The position numbers were made by a program, and so were the translations under genes. A DNA stretch of 64,000 nt from Selaginella moellendorffii (taxonomy: Eukaryota > Streptophyta > Lycopodiopsida > Selaginellales > Selaginellaceae): positions 870,165 through 934,164 of the forward strand of contig NW_003314263.1 in the NCBI RefSeq assembly GCF_000143415.4, written 5' to 3'. Every line of letters begins with the position of its first letter. Positions within the stretch are counted from its first letter, which is position 1. The notes under the pieces were generated by a model. The model did no database searches and was not told where the DNA came from. It saw nothing but the letters and a program-made list of their open reading frames with translations. Of the stretch, positions 9,777-21,212 are shown piece by piece.

Positions 9777-12700
9777 TTAGTAGGCGGAGTTACTGAGAAA
9801 ACTTACAATGCACCTGTTTTTCTGGAGGAGCTCGTCTAGTCTCTTCCATGTCGAGCTTTGCACTTCACGCAGCGTCTCTGCTTTGTCTCGCAGCTGCGAG
9901 TAAGTGAGAATGCTCTCGCCGTGGATCTGCGGTGAATCGAAAGCGTTAATCGCTTCCAAAAGTGATAGAGAAAAACTTACTCGAAGCACGAGTAGCATTA
10001 CTGCCTGGACAAAGTCGAAATCTCTGTTTAGAGACGTAGCTTTGATGAGAAAGTCGATGAGCGAACCGATATCCCGGATCTGTTCCTCGGGAGCATCCTC
10101 GTCTACTATTTGCAAGAAGCGAATTTCGGCGTCGAGAGATGACGATGTCAAGTTTTTCATGTGCTCCAAAAGCTCCAGACCTTGAGAAAAACAAAAGTTA
10201 GCTGCTTCTAAAGAACCAAAAGAGCTTACATTCTCCGCTTCTGGCAAAGTCGTGAACGAGCTGGATAAACTGCGATGGCGTGTCCGCTCCAGTAGATAAA
10301 GACTGCAAACGGACCGACTTGGTTTTCTGCGAGTCTTGGTCTGGAGAAGCGAACGCAGGGACACCAGAGAGAGAAGGAAGCGTTGGCAAGAAAAACGGAG
10401 CTCTCTCCGGTTTTTTAGGCGCTGCTATCGGTTTGTTGCGAGCCTGGAATTCATCATAGACATTAGAAGTCTTCCTAAAAGAACTTTGCGTACCTTGACT
10501 GTATCAAGATGCACAAGACCTTGCCACTGGTTTTTCGGAAGTAGCGATAAGGTTACCAGCTCTGGAGTGATTTGAGCAGTGCTGGGGAGCTCGGACTTCT
10601 CTTCTAGGCCAGGCAACTCAATATTATCCCGAGAAACTTTTTCTGGATTACTGTCCCCGCCTTCTTCTGGCCGAGATCCGGTCGACGATGGGAGCGCGAC
10701 ATCTTTTACGGCATTTCCGCTTCCAAGTTCAATATCTCCAGCAGAGTACATGTAGCGATTACCCCTGCAAATTTTCAGAATTAAAAAACTAAGAATAAAG
10801 AAAAAAACTAAAAGAGCTCACCAAAGATATATGCCTTTGTGATTTACGTGACATGTAGCCAACATGTCCATGCCTGGTGATAGAGAGAGGGCCGTGATTG
10901 CAGCATTTACACGCATTGCGTCCAGTTGCTTTGCTGCAACCACATCCCATACTCTTACAGTTGCATCCATAGCCGAGGACAAGAGCCATTTCCCATCCTC
11001 ACTGAAAGTGAAATCGGTGATCCGGTCTGTGTGGCCCGAGAAAACTCGAACCAGCCGCACTGCAACCATGTCGTACAATCTTATAACGTGGTCGTCTGAC
11101 GATACCGCAGCGAGGCCTGATAAAAGAAAGGTTTCTCAGCAGAGGGTTACACAAGTTCTTGAAGATGACGTACCGTTCCCACGGTGGTAAGTCATTTTTA
11201 TTATCGGAGAGCCGGGACTAATAGAGGCTTTTAGCTGCAAGGACTTGAAGTTCCACACCTGAAATCGCAAGGTCTGGCAGTGATAACACAGTGTCCTCAG
11301 CCATACCTTGATTAACTTATCGTAGCCAGCGCTGAAAAGGCACGCGTTCGTCGCATCTGAAGCGAGACCATGCACTGCTCCTGTATGTGCGCTTTGATCA
11401 GCCAACGTGCCATCGCGGTATGAACCACGGTGAAGTCCCGACTGCAAGTTAAACCGCTCAATGTGTCCTGACGCAGTACCAAGCGTCACAAAATTTCCGC
11501 AAGCACTGATACTGCAAACCTGTCAAAGGATAACATTTGATCATGACAAAACATGCTAGAGTTCTCACCAACCTTCACAGGGCTAGGCTTCTCAGGGCAA
11601 GGCTTGAGGACATGCTCGCCAATAACAAAGTTCTGTAAACGCCAGGTATATGCAGAGCAATCGTCCAGATGACATGTGACGACATTGCACCAGTCACGCT
11701 CTCGGATTTCGGCTGCAACGCAATGACGTTGTGATTAGTTTTGTTTTCCACTTCACAAAAATTTACCTGCGTCAAAGGCGACGATAGGTGCGAGCTTTAT
11801 TTCTTCTTCCTGAGAAGCTGAACAGCAACGAAGTTAGTACAAGCATGAAATCAACAAACACCGACCTTTAGCTTTAGCCTTTTAGCGCGCTTGGTTACAT
11901 TCCCTTGAGAAAGCTCTCTGCTCTGTTGATCCTGATATATATATGCAAACATGTGCTAAGATAAGATCCAAATTTATAACTCAAGAACTCACTTGAATGG
12001 TCGAAAATAAGCGGAAAGCTCGGTCTTGGCCACCGGACAAGATGCATCGCCCTTCACCGTAGTACCTGCAAAAACTCAAGATAAGCATAGGACCCTAAAA
12101 ACTCTCGAAGACCTTATGCACGTAGGTGGAGCGCTGTGACCACTCCTGTACCGCAGAAGCCTTGCATCACCATCTAATGAATCAAATATCCACATCTGCG
12201 AGAATTGACGCTAAAGTAAGTTGCCGAGGAAAATAGCAGAAAGAGACAGAGGGAAACCAAACCTTCAAAGAATTGTCCTTTGAGTTGCTCATTAATACAG
12301 GTTCGTTAGCTAGAAAATGCAAAGACGCTACTTCTGAGTCGTGAGCGTCGTTGATAACAGTCTGCAGTTTCTTCTTTTCCAAGTCCCAAATACTTATGGC
12401 ACCGGATGATCCTCCGGCAGCCAAGAACGCGTGACCATCTGTAGGATACAGTTCATATACAAGATAAACAAAGATATCTAGCATGCATACCTGTCCTGAA
12501 CGAAAGTGCCGTCACACCCCCTCTGGTAGTATGTGTGAAAGTGGCAATAGTTTCATCGTATCGGATATTGTGCACATGGATTTTCCCATCTCCACACCCG
12601 ATTCCAACGACGTCCAGCGCTGGAGACGATACGCAAGTAAGAACGGGAGAGTTCCATCCTTTGAACTCATGGACCATCTTTCTGGATTTAATATTCCAAA

Positions 12701-13469
12701 GCTGTAATCGGCCATCCTCGAAACCAAAAAGGACCTGTCAAATAAGAGAAACGACAATGGGGACGCACATAAGTTGGCAATGAGCAGTTCGCAATGAGAT
12801 TACTGACCTTGTCAAGGTATGTTTGTGGATGCATCAAGCATGTCACGCCACGACCAAGATGGAGTTCTGCAATCGGCTTACCGTCTTCCTTCGTAGAAAG
12901 AATACCCGTGTCCCACACACAAACGTGTCCTTCAGTGTCGGAACTCAAGATGAAGTGGCCGAATTCCAGTAGATATTTAATTTTGCTCGAGTGAGCTTTC
13001 CACACAGCGATCTGAATCAATCAAGTTTCAATCTTAGCAGAAACTTGCAAGAGCAACCAAACAAAAAAAAAACAGAAAAGGAAAAAAAAAAATCGCACCT
13101 GGTGTGCTCGATCGAAAACCACTACATTATTTCCACTGGCTGCAAACGTAAAGCCTTCATAGCAAGCCAACGCTCTGATGGATTTTTCCAGCTGAGGACC
13201 TGCTTAAAAACAATGAAGTTACTCACCTCTGCTTGCAAAAGAAAACAAAAACCGACCTACAAAAACCAGCAGTAGCTTCGAGCACTGCAACACACAATCC
13301 CGTCAAGAAAGGAAATTCGCGCAAAGAATCTGGCAACACTCACATTGAATCGCTGCCACGCCTTGCCGACGCTCACCGTGACGAGCGTCTCAACGCCGCT
13401 CCGCTGCACTGCGAATGGGACGCCATCGCTGATGTAGCCGATCGCCCGGAAGGCTTCGAAAATGCCCAT
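9777..13469 (-). CDS. UTP21: U3 snoRNP-associated WD40 protein UTP21/WDR36
   Basis: Multi-exon gene on the minus strand, start ATG at 13469 (MGIFEAFRAIGY), stop next to 9777, roughly 880 residues. The N-terminus is the characteristic UTP21 opening (VPFAVQRSGVETLVTVSVGKA). Two WD40 propellers follow, with repeats such as SSDTEGHVCVWD, GCGDGKIHVHN, GGSSGAISIWD, SAGYDKLIKVWN and SSAMDATVRVWD. The C-terminal Utp21 domain includes TPSQFIQLVHDFARSGE, FDFVQAVMLLVLR and ends RCIVSFLSNSAY. It acts in the nucleolus as a component of the small-subunit processome in 18S rRNA maturation. Introns are short. Some exon edges, especially around 11760-12060, were not resolved. The upstream region carries a telobox, common in plant ribosome-biogenesis promoters. 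Confidence 0.93.
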
Positions 13470-13562
13470 GCCGCCCTAAAACCCTAAACCCAAATTTTCG
13501 ACACTCCCGGGATTCGAACCCCAATCGGTCACCCTTTTCCGATTCGCCTTTACTGCGACTCC
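13470..13562. promoter_or_regulatory. UTP21/kinase A1 divergent promoter block, later copied next to HQG kinases
   Basis: The block begins at the UTP21 start with two telobox-like CCCTAAA motifs, then CAAATTTTCGACACTC, GGATTCGAACCCC, CAATCGG and CCTTTACTGCGACT. The same ordered motifs recur at about 54026-54096 and 63302-63387, directly upstream of the HQG kinase genes. A shorter reversed telobox piece lies near 34613-34640. GGTTCGAATCC on the minus strand matches a Pol III B-box/tRNA T-arm, but a full tRNA fold is not present. Homology between the two palindrome-1 arms ends at about 13559, so the block joins kinase A1 at the palindrome edge. Confidence 0.6.
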
Positions 13563-13640
13563 ATCTTTTTCTTGAAGCTGGGTACCTTTTTCTGCAAAAC
13601 AAATCCTTTAGGTTTTCCTAACCATTCATTTTCTCGAGCG

Positions 13641-14642
13641 ATGGCAGACTATGTGTGGGCGAGTGGCGCGAGGTTGCTAGGCGCTGGAGCGGATGGAGAG
13701 GTGAGGGTTGGGTTCCACCGAAAGACTGGAGACAAAGTAGCCATGAAGAAGATGTACGAGCACGAGTACCTTTACGATGCCATCATCAACGAGTCGGAGA
13801 TCCTGGAAGAGGTAGCGCACGACAACGTTGTCAATCTCCTTGGGTTGACCTGCAACAACCAGGGTACGTTCATGGCGATGGAGCTCATGGACGGGAGTTT
13901 GAGCGATGTGATCTCGTCACGCAAGCTTGGGGAGCACGACATCAGGGCCGTGATGCGCCAGATCCTCGAGGGCCTGGCGTGGATTCACGCGCACAGAATC
14001 GTTCACCAAGACGTCAAGACGAGCAACGTTCTCGTCAAAAGGGATGGAGAGAAGAATAAGTTTGTTGTGAAGCTGGCGGACTTCGCTACTGCGAGGAGGC
14101 TGCGGACACGCCCCTGGTCGAACAAGGTCGGGACCTTAACGTTCAATGCTCCGGAGCTTCTCAAGGGTGCCACCAGCTTTGGCACCGCAATCGACGTGTG
14201 GGGCGCCGGGTGTATATTCGCGGAGATGCTCCTGGGTAGCAATCCCTTTGACGTGCCCGACGAGGAGGATGGGGACTCGCTCGACTATTTTGTGGCTGAT
14301 TTCGCCAAGAAGCTGGACATCGATGGCTGTGGCATGGGCTATCAAGACAGGCGACGAGAGCGAGCACGCGAGAGGATCTTGGAGAAGATGGCATGGTGGA
14401 AAGCCGAGGACGTGAGAAGTGGAATTAAAGACCCCGATGCGGTGGAGCTGCTCAAGAGGATGCTGGCAATTGATCCGGCGAGGAGGATCTCGGCGCAAAA
14501 CGCCTTGAAGATGCCATATTTCCAAGAGAAGGCCGACGACACAGCCAGGCCAGTGCTCCTGACAATCACGACTGCGAGTGGAAATTTTAGACCAGCTTGG
14601 GTTAAAATCAACAATGCAGCCCCATCAATAGCTACAATGTAA
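13641..14642 (+). CDS. Protein kinase A1 (HQD/DFA variant), intact copy
   Basis: Single-exon 333-residue kinase, ATG at 13641. The glycine loop is intact (GAGADGEV, 14-21), as are VAMK (K36) and a plausible alpha-C Glu (E53 in NESEIL). The catalytic loop is IVHQDVKTSN: the HRD Arg is Gln but the catalytic Asp (D124), Lys and Asn are kept. DFG is DFA (147-149). NAPELL and DVWGAGCIFAEMLLGSNPF follow, then an acidic insert (PDEEDGD). The layout resembles CMGC-like kinases, and the enzyme may be active with relaxed activation-loop control; this is inference. Three copies exist: this one, a frameshifted one at 32.3-33.3 kb and one with a nonsense codon and a deletion at 55.4 kb. Only this copy is open throughout. 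Confidence 0.85.
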   Translation: MADYVWASGARLLGAGADGEVRVGFHRKTGDKVAMKKMYEHEYLYDAIINESEILEEVAHDNVVNLLGLTCNNQGTFMAMELMDGSLSDVISSRKLGEHDIRAVMRQILEGLAWIHAHRIVHQDVKTSNVLVKRDGEKNKFVVKLADFATARRLRTRPWSNKVGTLTFNAPELLKGATSFGTAIDVWGAGCIFAEMLLGSNPFDVPDEEDGDSLDYFVADFAKKLDIDGCGMGYQDRRRERARERILEKMAWWKAEDVRSGIKDPDAVELLKRMLAIDPARRISAQNALKMPYFQEKADDTARPVLLTITTASGNFRPAWVKINNAAPSIATM

Positions 14643-14762
14643 ACAATGCTTGTGAAGACTGTGAATGTATACATTCAAAGTTTTGCAAAACATTTTATCT
14701 TTTTCTCTAAGTACATCATGTAAAGAAAAAAATTAAAAAAGAATTATAATTATGTTTCTAAT

Positions 14763-15323
14763 TTTGTCTCCTAGAACTCACTGCTCGGACCTGTCACTGG
14801 AAATGGCAACTTAGAAGCGGCAGCGCGGTTCTTCGAGCGTTTTCCCGAGAAGAACGTCGTCTCCTACAACACCATGATCGCAGGGAATGCTCAGACCGGA
14901 GAGTTAAGCTCTTGCTTTGATCTGGTGGCGAAGATGGCAATCGAAGGACTCACTCCCGACGAGCAAGCCTTCAGTGTTCTCGCTGCGTCCAGCCATGGCG
15001 GAAAGCTAGAACAGGGACTCCACCACCTTGTGCTCATGAGCGGCGACTTTGGAATCACATCTTTGAGGGAGCACTACGATTCAGTCACAGACATCCTGGG
15101 ACAGGCCGGGAACCTGGAACTCGCTCGCGAGGTCGTCCAAGCCATGCCATTTCTCCCGGATCTTCTGGCTTGGGGGTCGCTACTCGGTGGCTACCAGATG
15201 CAAAGTGGCCAAGGCTTCACGCAACGAGCAGCCAGGAGCGTTTCCGAGCCGGGCTTGGGGCGAGCAAACAGCCATACCAAGTGGCACACAAATTCACGTT
15301 ATATCATTGATTTTAAAATATGA
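14763..15323 (+). pseudogene. PPR protein fragment P1
   Basis: Remnant of a plant PPR protein. NSLLGPVTGNGNLEAA, RFFERFPEKNVVSYNTMIAGN, ELSSCFDLVAKMAIEGLTPDE and GSLLGGY are PPR/E-motif-like segments. The Trp codon of the usual VSWN is a TAG here, there is no start or full repeat array, and the C-terminal part runs into unrelated sequence. Its relatives are at 31.6-32.15 (minus), 37.1-37.7, 46.9-47.25 (minus) and 56.5-57.0 kb; each lies next to a kinase of this cluster. Confidence 0.75.
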
Positions 15324-15422
15324 TCTGTATGATCAAACTACACCCTGGTTTACATTTATCTCTTCATGTACTAACAGTAAGCGCTCACCAAGTTGGCTGA
15401 TGGAGGCAGGTATTTAACACAC

Positions 15423-16334
15423 TCACGCTGCTCGAACTTTCTTGACAACCAAGTCGCTACTAAAACCGGGAGCACTCCTCTTCACTCCACAGCGCCTCCT
15501 CTTTTGAATCGTCTTACTGCTGCAATTCTCCACGATCCAGGGATGCTCCAGCACACCATCCAGTGTCAACCTCTCGCTCGGCTCCACAGCCAGCATCCCG
15601 CAGATGAGATCCTCCGCCTCGTCTGAGAGAGGACAACCATCCGGGAATTCCCCGGCTCGCAACAACTCGATTTCCCTGGATTGCTTGTAGCCTCTCAGCA
15701 GCTCATATGCGATCACTCCCAGCGCCCACACGTCGATGGCCGCAGTGTAAAAGCTCTGCGACCTTGCGTCACCCTTGCAGCTCGTCACCTCCGGGGCCAT
15801 ATACTTCCCGGTTCCACAGCACTGCGACATCTCCTTGGGGTCGTCCGTGGCCACGCCGAAGTCTCCAATCACCACCTCGTGCACGGCAGTGGCGTCCAGC
15901 TTGACGAAGATGTTCTCCGGCTTGAGATCCCGGTGGACGATGCCGCTGCTATGTATCCCCTTGAGCGCCTCCGCCAGCCTCTGGATGGTCTTGGCGGCCT
16001 CCTCCTCGCCCAGCGGCCCTCCCTTGATCAATCGATGGAACAGGCTAGGACCGCACAGCTCCATCACCATGGTCCCGTAGCAAGCCCCGCCGCTCCTCTC
16101 CTTCACGAAGCCCGCCAAGGAGACCACTCCAGCGCATCCGCGGAGCTTGGACATGAGCCGGAGCTCTCTCCCGGCGTCCCTCCCCGCTCGAAACATCTTC
16201 CCAGCGTAGCTCGTGGCCCCCTTGAGCACGAAAACCTGGCCCTGGCTCCCGCAACCCAGCCTCTCGCCCCTCGTGTAGATCTTGAGGAGCTCGGCACAAT
16301 CGTCGTCCTCAAACTCAACGTCTTGGCGGACCAT
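15423..16334 (-). CDS. Protein kinase K1, canonical catalytic motifs
   Basis: Single-exon kinase, 303 residues from the ATG at 16334 (MVRQDVEFEDDD). An upstream in-frame extension to 16358 begins with TTG and was not used. Visible motifs: glycine loop GCGSQGQV, AGK lysine, alpha-C Glu in GRELRLMSKL, VHRDLKPEN, GDFGVA, CGTGKYMAPE and DVWALGVIAYELLRG. All catalytic residues are present, so the enzyme is predicted active and CAMK/CDPK-like in the C-lobe. The C-terminus is basic (KRRRCGVKRS, then VVKKVRAA), a possible nuclear localisation signal. No EF-hands or other domains are present. Four copies lie in the window, all full length; K1 and K2 encode the same protein (GERLG, ENIFVKLDATAVH). Confidence 0.88.
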   Translation of the reverse strand: MVRQDVEFEDDDCAELLKIYTRGERLGCGSQGQVFVLKGATSYAGKMFRAGRDAGRELRLMSKLRGCAGVVSLAGFVKERSGGACYGTMVMELCGPSLFHRLIKGGPLGEEEAAKTIQRLAEALKGIHSSGIVHRDLKPENIFVKLDATAVHEVVIGDFGVATDDPKEMSQCCGTGKYMAPEVTSCKGDARSQSFYTAAIDVWALGVIAYELLRGYKQSREIELLRAGEFPDGCPLSDEAEDLICGMLAVEPSERLTLDGVLEHPWIVENCSSKTIQKRRRCGVKRSAPGFSSDLVVKKVRAA

Positions 16335-16436
16335 CGCAGAGCTTCTCCTCTCGCGCAAGCTTCCTTGAGATGAGAAATAAAAAGGGTAGAAACCCTAGCT
16401 TCTCATAACGACTATTTGTCGACGGTTGGGATGGCG

Positions 16437-16584
16437 AGGAAGAACTTTGATGTGTTTGCCGCTCAACACCACGCACAACCCCAAGAACAAGCTTGGGGCG
16501 TCAACTCCCAAGAAGGGTGAATATTCAATAAACAATTAGATTATTCTCGGCTAGATCGCAGCCACATCTCAGCCGACGGCAGAA
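16437..16584. repeat. 148-bp segment inverted relative to the palindrome-2 copies
   Basis: Between the flanks GGGATGGCG and AGTAGTTCATCC, this segment reads AGGAAGAACTTTGATG ... CCGACGGCAGAA. At 38792-38988 the same flanks enclose its reverse complement (TTCTGCCGTCGG ... AAGTTCTTCCT) with about 50 extra bases. The K2 and K4 arms behave the same way (30330-30477 against 45605-45801). A small inversion therefore distinguishes palindrome 1 from palindrome 2. Confidence 0.75.
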
Positions 16585-19500
16585 AGTAGTTCATCCACTT
16601 TGCATGCGTTAGATCGAGGAGTGAAGGTTTGGAAACTTGCCTTTGTATGAGAAACACGCAACTCCTTGAGAAGGAGCACGAGCTCCTCCAGTTTCCAGTT
16701 GATTGCAAGTCGTTTATAATCCTAGAACAAAGCTTGCAAGGTGAATCCTTGTGAAGAACATGAAAGGTTTGTAGAGGAAGCAAACCTTGTAGCTTTGCTC
16801 GTATACAGGACATGCTTGCAGTTCTGGGAGCCTCAGCCGCTCCCTGTGCTTTCAAATCCTCAATGTCTCGCTCACTAGAACTCCTTTTAAAAACCAACAT
16901 GTTAAACTCATTTAGAAACTTGTTTTTTTATTTTTTTAACAAGTTTTTCTTTAATCTCACTTAATGAGTTTTTCTTAATCATTTTAACGTCTATATTTCA
17001 CCATCAATCATTCTGTCTTTGCCGATTTTGATATGTAAGTGCATAAATGTTCTGAGGCAAGCCTTTCACGTGTTGCAGCCAGGTGACTTGGCCTTCCTCT
17101 CTACTTCAAAAACCTGATCAACATAAACATACCAAGCTTCATGAGCAGTCCTTGGTGCTCTCACTTGAAGAATATCATGAGATTTTGGCCATATTGGAAC
17201 AACATCCCCTGATTCAAGAAGTTTACATGGTAGCCTTGAGGATTTTACATCCTAAACAATTTGATCTCCACGCCATTTTCCATCTGGGATCAGAACCACA
17301 CATATCTCATGCTCTATGAGCTCAACAGGTTGAATGCAATCAACGCTGAACTTATGCATTGCGCTTGTAAGCAGATGCATACTCGAAAACTCATATTTTT
17401 CTGGATGGCCATTTGTTATTTCATAACGAAAATAATCTACTGCAAAGTAAACCTGCAAGAGAATACAAAATATACATAACATAAAATAAAATAAAATATG
17501 CTTTAACTTGTAGCTTTGTTCAAACTTATGACTAAAAGCATATTTAAACTTCTTAATCCAAGGAAGTTCTTCCCAAGTTCGATTCTTCACTACAATGTGA
17601 ACATTTTAGCCTCCAAAGATATATCCCACTGCGAAAGTAAATTTGAAGTGAATCACCTTGTTATTGGACTATGCATCCTCACTTTTATTGTTGAATCCTG
17701 CAATTGCATTAAGCTCATGAACACCAATAGGTCACTTAACTCCCTTGCCAATAAGAATTCCCTTCTCCTTTATCAGATCGTCCCTGTTAGAGTTTGGAGC
17801 CTCTGCAAATAAAGCTTTAGCTACTGCTTGGCAAAATACTCCAATACATCATGGGGAAAAAGGATTGAAAACATTGCAGAGAAAGAAAGTGTTTGATTAG
17901 CATTGGTGTTTTTAACTTCTTGCAAGCATTTTAAACCAATCCTTCCCAATGGTTTCGAGGAAGAAGATGATCATGATCTTGAAAGTGTAAAGCTTGTACT
18001 CTAGTAAAAAACAACCTGGGAAAACAACAAATTAGAAATGATTTATCCTATTATTATTTGAAGCACCTGCTATGGATCCTAGAGAAAGTAATATGTCCAT
18101 TTGTTTGTGATTTTTCTTCATGTTGTTAATATCACCAAACATTCTTAGCACCATGTTGCATCATGTGGTCCAATATGAAATATATCTTGAACCATATGCC
18201 TAGCTACGATACATGATCTCACTAGAACATTTTACCAATAACACTCCTGATAATAAACAGTCCAAAACTAGCAATGATTCAACATTTAAACCATGGTCTC
18301 ATCCAAAGTCATAAAAAATCATTGCAATAACAGTGTTTAGTTATATAAGTTTAAGATCATCTAGATCCTCTAGAAGTCCTATTGTAAAAACTGATGATGC
18401 TCACATGCTTTCCAAAAAGCTAAGCATTCCAAAGGTCTTTCTAGCGGTCAACCAACTTTCATGCTTGAGGACCTCTTCTACAATATTAGCTGAAGTCCTT
18501 CCTTTGCAATTGCTTCCTTCTTAGCCTCTCAGACTTTCTTCCACATCATATTATTTGTATCTTGCAAAAGCGAAGAAATAGTATGCATAGCATCAAAAAC
18601 AGAATCATGGAGTAAGTCTAGACCATGGTAAACTCTATGTAGAGCAGATTTGCCTCTTGGTCCATAACTCTTTTCTGTAGAGGTATTTCCCATTTGAAGA
18701 TGATTAATAGCTACCTCGACTTCTTCCATCGTTTGACATTGATCTCAGTCTCTTGGTTTTCTGCCAAATATCTCTATAAAGTTTCTACTTTCTAGTATTA
18801 CGAATTGAGCAATATCTACATGGATTTCCTCCCACTGCAGAAGAATAGAAAATATAAAGTGGTTACAAATGATTAAATAGAAGAAAGAACTTACTAAAGC
18901 TCATCTTCAATAGCTCACATGCAGAACTTTTGTTCAAGCCCTAAAATCTAAACTACTGAAAGTTAAATATAGAGTTTATCTATAATGAATATTTAGTTGC
19001 GTGTCCATTCAGGTACAAATCTTCTAACTGTTGCATGATATGATCTAAAAAGACGTCAAGAACATTTGCATTGTCCATATTGTTAGGTAGCTCATCCTTC
19101 TAAATATACAATACTGGCAGAATGAGTTCCTCAACCTCGTGAATGCCTTGTGTCCCTTCGTTGAGCATGACAATATTATGCTTCTCATTTTAGTTGATGT
19201 TACTTGAAAACCATCAGCGTATAGCATTAGTGCTAAATTTTGTGGATCACCATTTGCAAACCTTGGATTGCATGGGACATCACTGCTGCATTCTGGGCAT
19301 GTAGTAAAACTACAACCATGACAATGATTGTACTATTGACTAGAGAACGTTATATGTCTTTGTGGCCAAGTCTGAATCCATCTCTTGCATGACAAGCAGT
19401 GAATTGGAAGCTCAAAAGTTCTACCACTATCGCAGAATGCAAAGTACCTTATCCATTTTGAACTATGCCAAACTTGTTTCATTGTACCCTCCATCTTTGG

Positions 19501-21212
19501 ATCACGTTTATGTTGAAGTTCATTGAAGTTGATGGTAGTCAACTTGCACCATAAGTTCAATCTTTCTATGATTAGTTTAGGGTTTAGGGGTTCAAACCAA
19601 TCTGTTCAACGTCACCGTCAACCAAACCAAGAAACTTTAATGAAGGTGCATTATCGTGAAAACAAACAACATGACACTACACAATCCTATGTCTTTGTAA
19701 AGGGTTTGCATTAACTCTGTGGTATCTTGATTCCAACCACCACGAGCACTCAAAAGTTTGGGAAGAGAACCATCAACGTCGTCCTTAAATCAAATCTGTA
19801 AAATATCATCTGTCATATGCTGCAAGCAATGAGGCTTATCCAGCAAGGCCATCATACTCAAAATCTTTTGGAAAGCATTGTCATCACTAGACAAAACCTT
19901 TGTACTAGTGACTGAAGAAACTTAGTAGTTGTGAATCTATAAAAAGTTTATGTTTTGGTGTCATGATATTTATATCTGATAAAAGACATAGAAACTAATC
20001 AATTTTTACATCATTCTATAATCCATACCATCAGTTGCCTTAAAGTTAGTGTAGCTGGAGCTCTCACTTGTAGTAGCATCTAAAAAAAAACAAAAACAAA
20101 AATGATTTAGGATCTAAAATCAAATTCAGTTTTAAAATTACATGAAACACCTTTATCTGATTCTTTGTTTGTAAATATCTTACAAGCTTTATAAACCACA
20201 TTGACTCCAAGAGGATTTCTTAACTTGCATTATGCACATAAGCACCTGAAAACCATGGTATAAATCTAATTAAAACTATATATGTTTTAATACTTATATA
20301 ATCACGTAATAATACATATATTTTAAAACTTATATGATACAAACTCATATTGATTTTACAATTTTTCTTGACTCAAACTTAACATTAAAACTCAGCATAT
20401 TAACTTTTAGTGTTTAGAAGTTTATAAAAAGTACTTGTTTTTGGAGTGTTGATTTCAATTTATAACTATGTTATTTTACCTGTCTAGATATAACACACAC
20501 CAATCTATCAAATTAGAGGCACTTAATTAGACCAATAAAGAATAATAAATAACAAAGTATAAACTTTTCAAGAGTTTCGTTCCAGGAATGCGCCGTCCGT
20601 CTTGGAACTAACTTTTTTTGCTTTCATAGGTTTCATGGATATTATTTTTGTTATTAGACTCTTTCTCTTCATGATATTATTCATAAAAAATTAAAATATT
20701 AAAACTTTCTTGATTGTAGTAGTAAGAAGATAAATTTTTTCTAAATATAATTAATTATATTTTAAACATTTACATGTTACCAGATTTAGTTAGTATTATT
20801 TTCTACTTTATTTTATCAAAAAATTTGATAATTACCTAGTACTATTTAAATATAAACATGATTTCTCTAAAGTATTATTATTTATTACATAAAACGAGTT
20901 AATTTATTTAAGCTAGTTATTCTAAATATAGAGTATTATTTATTTTTAATAATTACAAATATTTTTAATTAATACATTTTCTCTAATACAATAAACTTGT
21001 CAATTTTTCTATTTGTACAACTATTAGTAGTGTTACAACTATATCCGTCACTCACTAATTCAATGGATTTACTTTTCACTCACTATAGCTATTAATTATA
21101 GCTATATTTAAATGTATGTACTTCCTATTGCAATTACTTCCTTTTCCACTCCACCATAGTCACAGAAAATCTTTAAAGTATATGATGATTTAGAAATAAT
21201 TAAAAAAAAAAA
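16585..21212 (-). repeat. Repeat M, left arm of palindrome 1 (degenerate, AT-rich)
   Basis: A 4.6-kb unit whose reverse complement is at about 25606-30329; shorter versions lie at 38989-44370 and 44375-45604. Read on the minus strand it contains broken coding pieces. A Cys-rich piece (LPIHCLSCKRW, then CHGCSFTTCPEC) at 19200-19560 is followed by NGDPQNLALMLYADGFQ at about 19180-19260, and MEEVEVAINHLQMG at 18529-18729. A 112-residue frame lies at 17252-17590 and a 119-residue frame at 16541-16900. Stop codons separate them. I do not recognise the family. A DNA transposon with a TNP2/EnSpm-like transposase is a weak possibility from the YADGF and NNMDN...FLDHIMQQLEDLY stretches. The part beyond 19.9 kb is strongly AT-rich without coding signal. 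Confidence 0.6.

Noticed and set aside
13480-13562. A functional tRNA gene on the minus strand
   Set aside because: B-box matches but the T-stem has a mismatch, the A-box is poor, and no anticodon or acceptor stem can be folded.
16334-16358. Extending kinase K1 (and the other K copies) by eight residues upstream
   Set aside because: The upstream codon is TTG; the first ATG is at 16334 and gives a normal kinase N-terminus.
15681-16373. 230-codon frame antisense to kinase K1 (also at 30541, 38036 and 45865)
   Set aside because: It is the exact antisense shadow of a conserved kinase coding region in a GC-rich gene; it persists only because K is conserved, and shows no domain.
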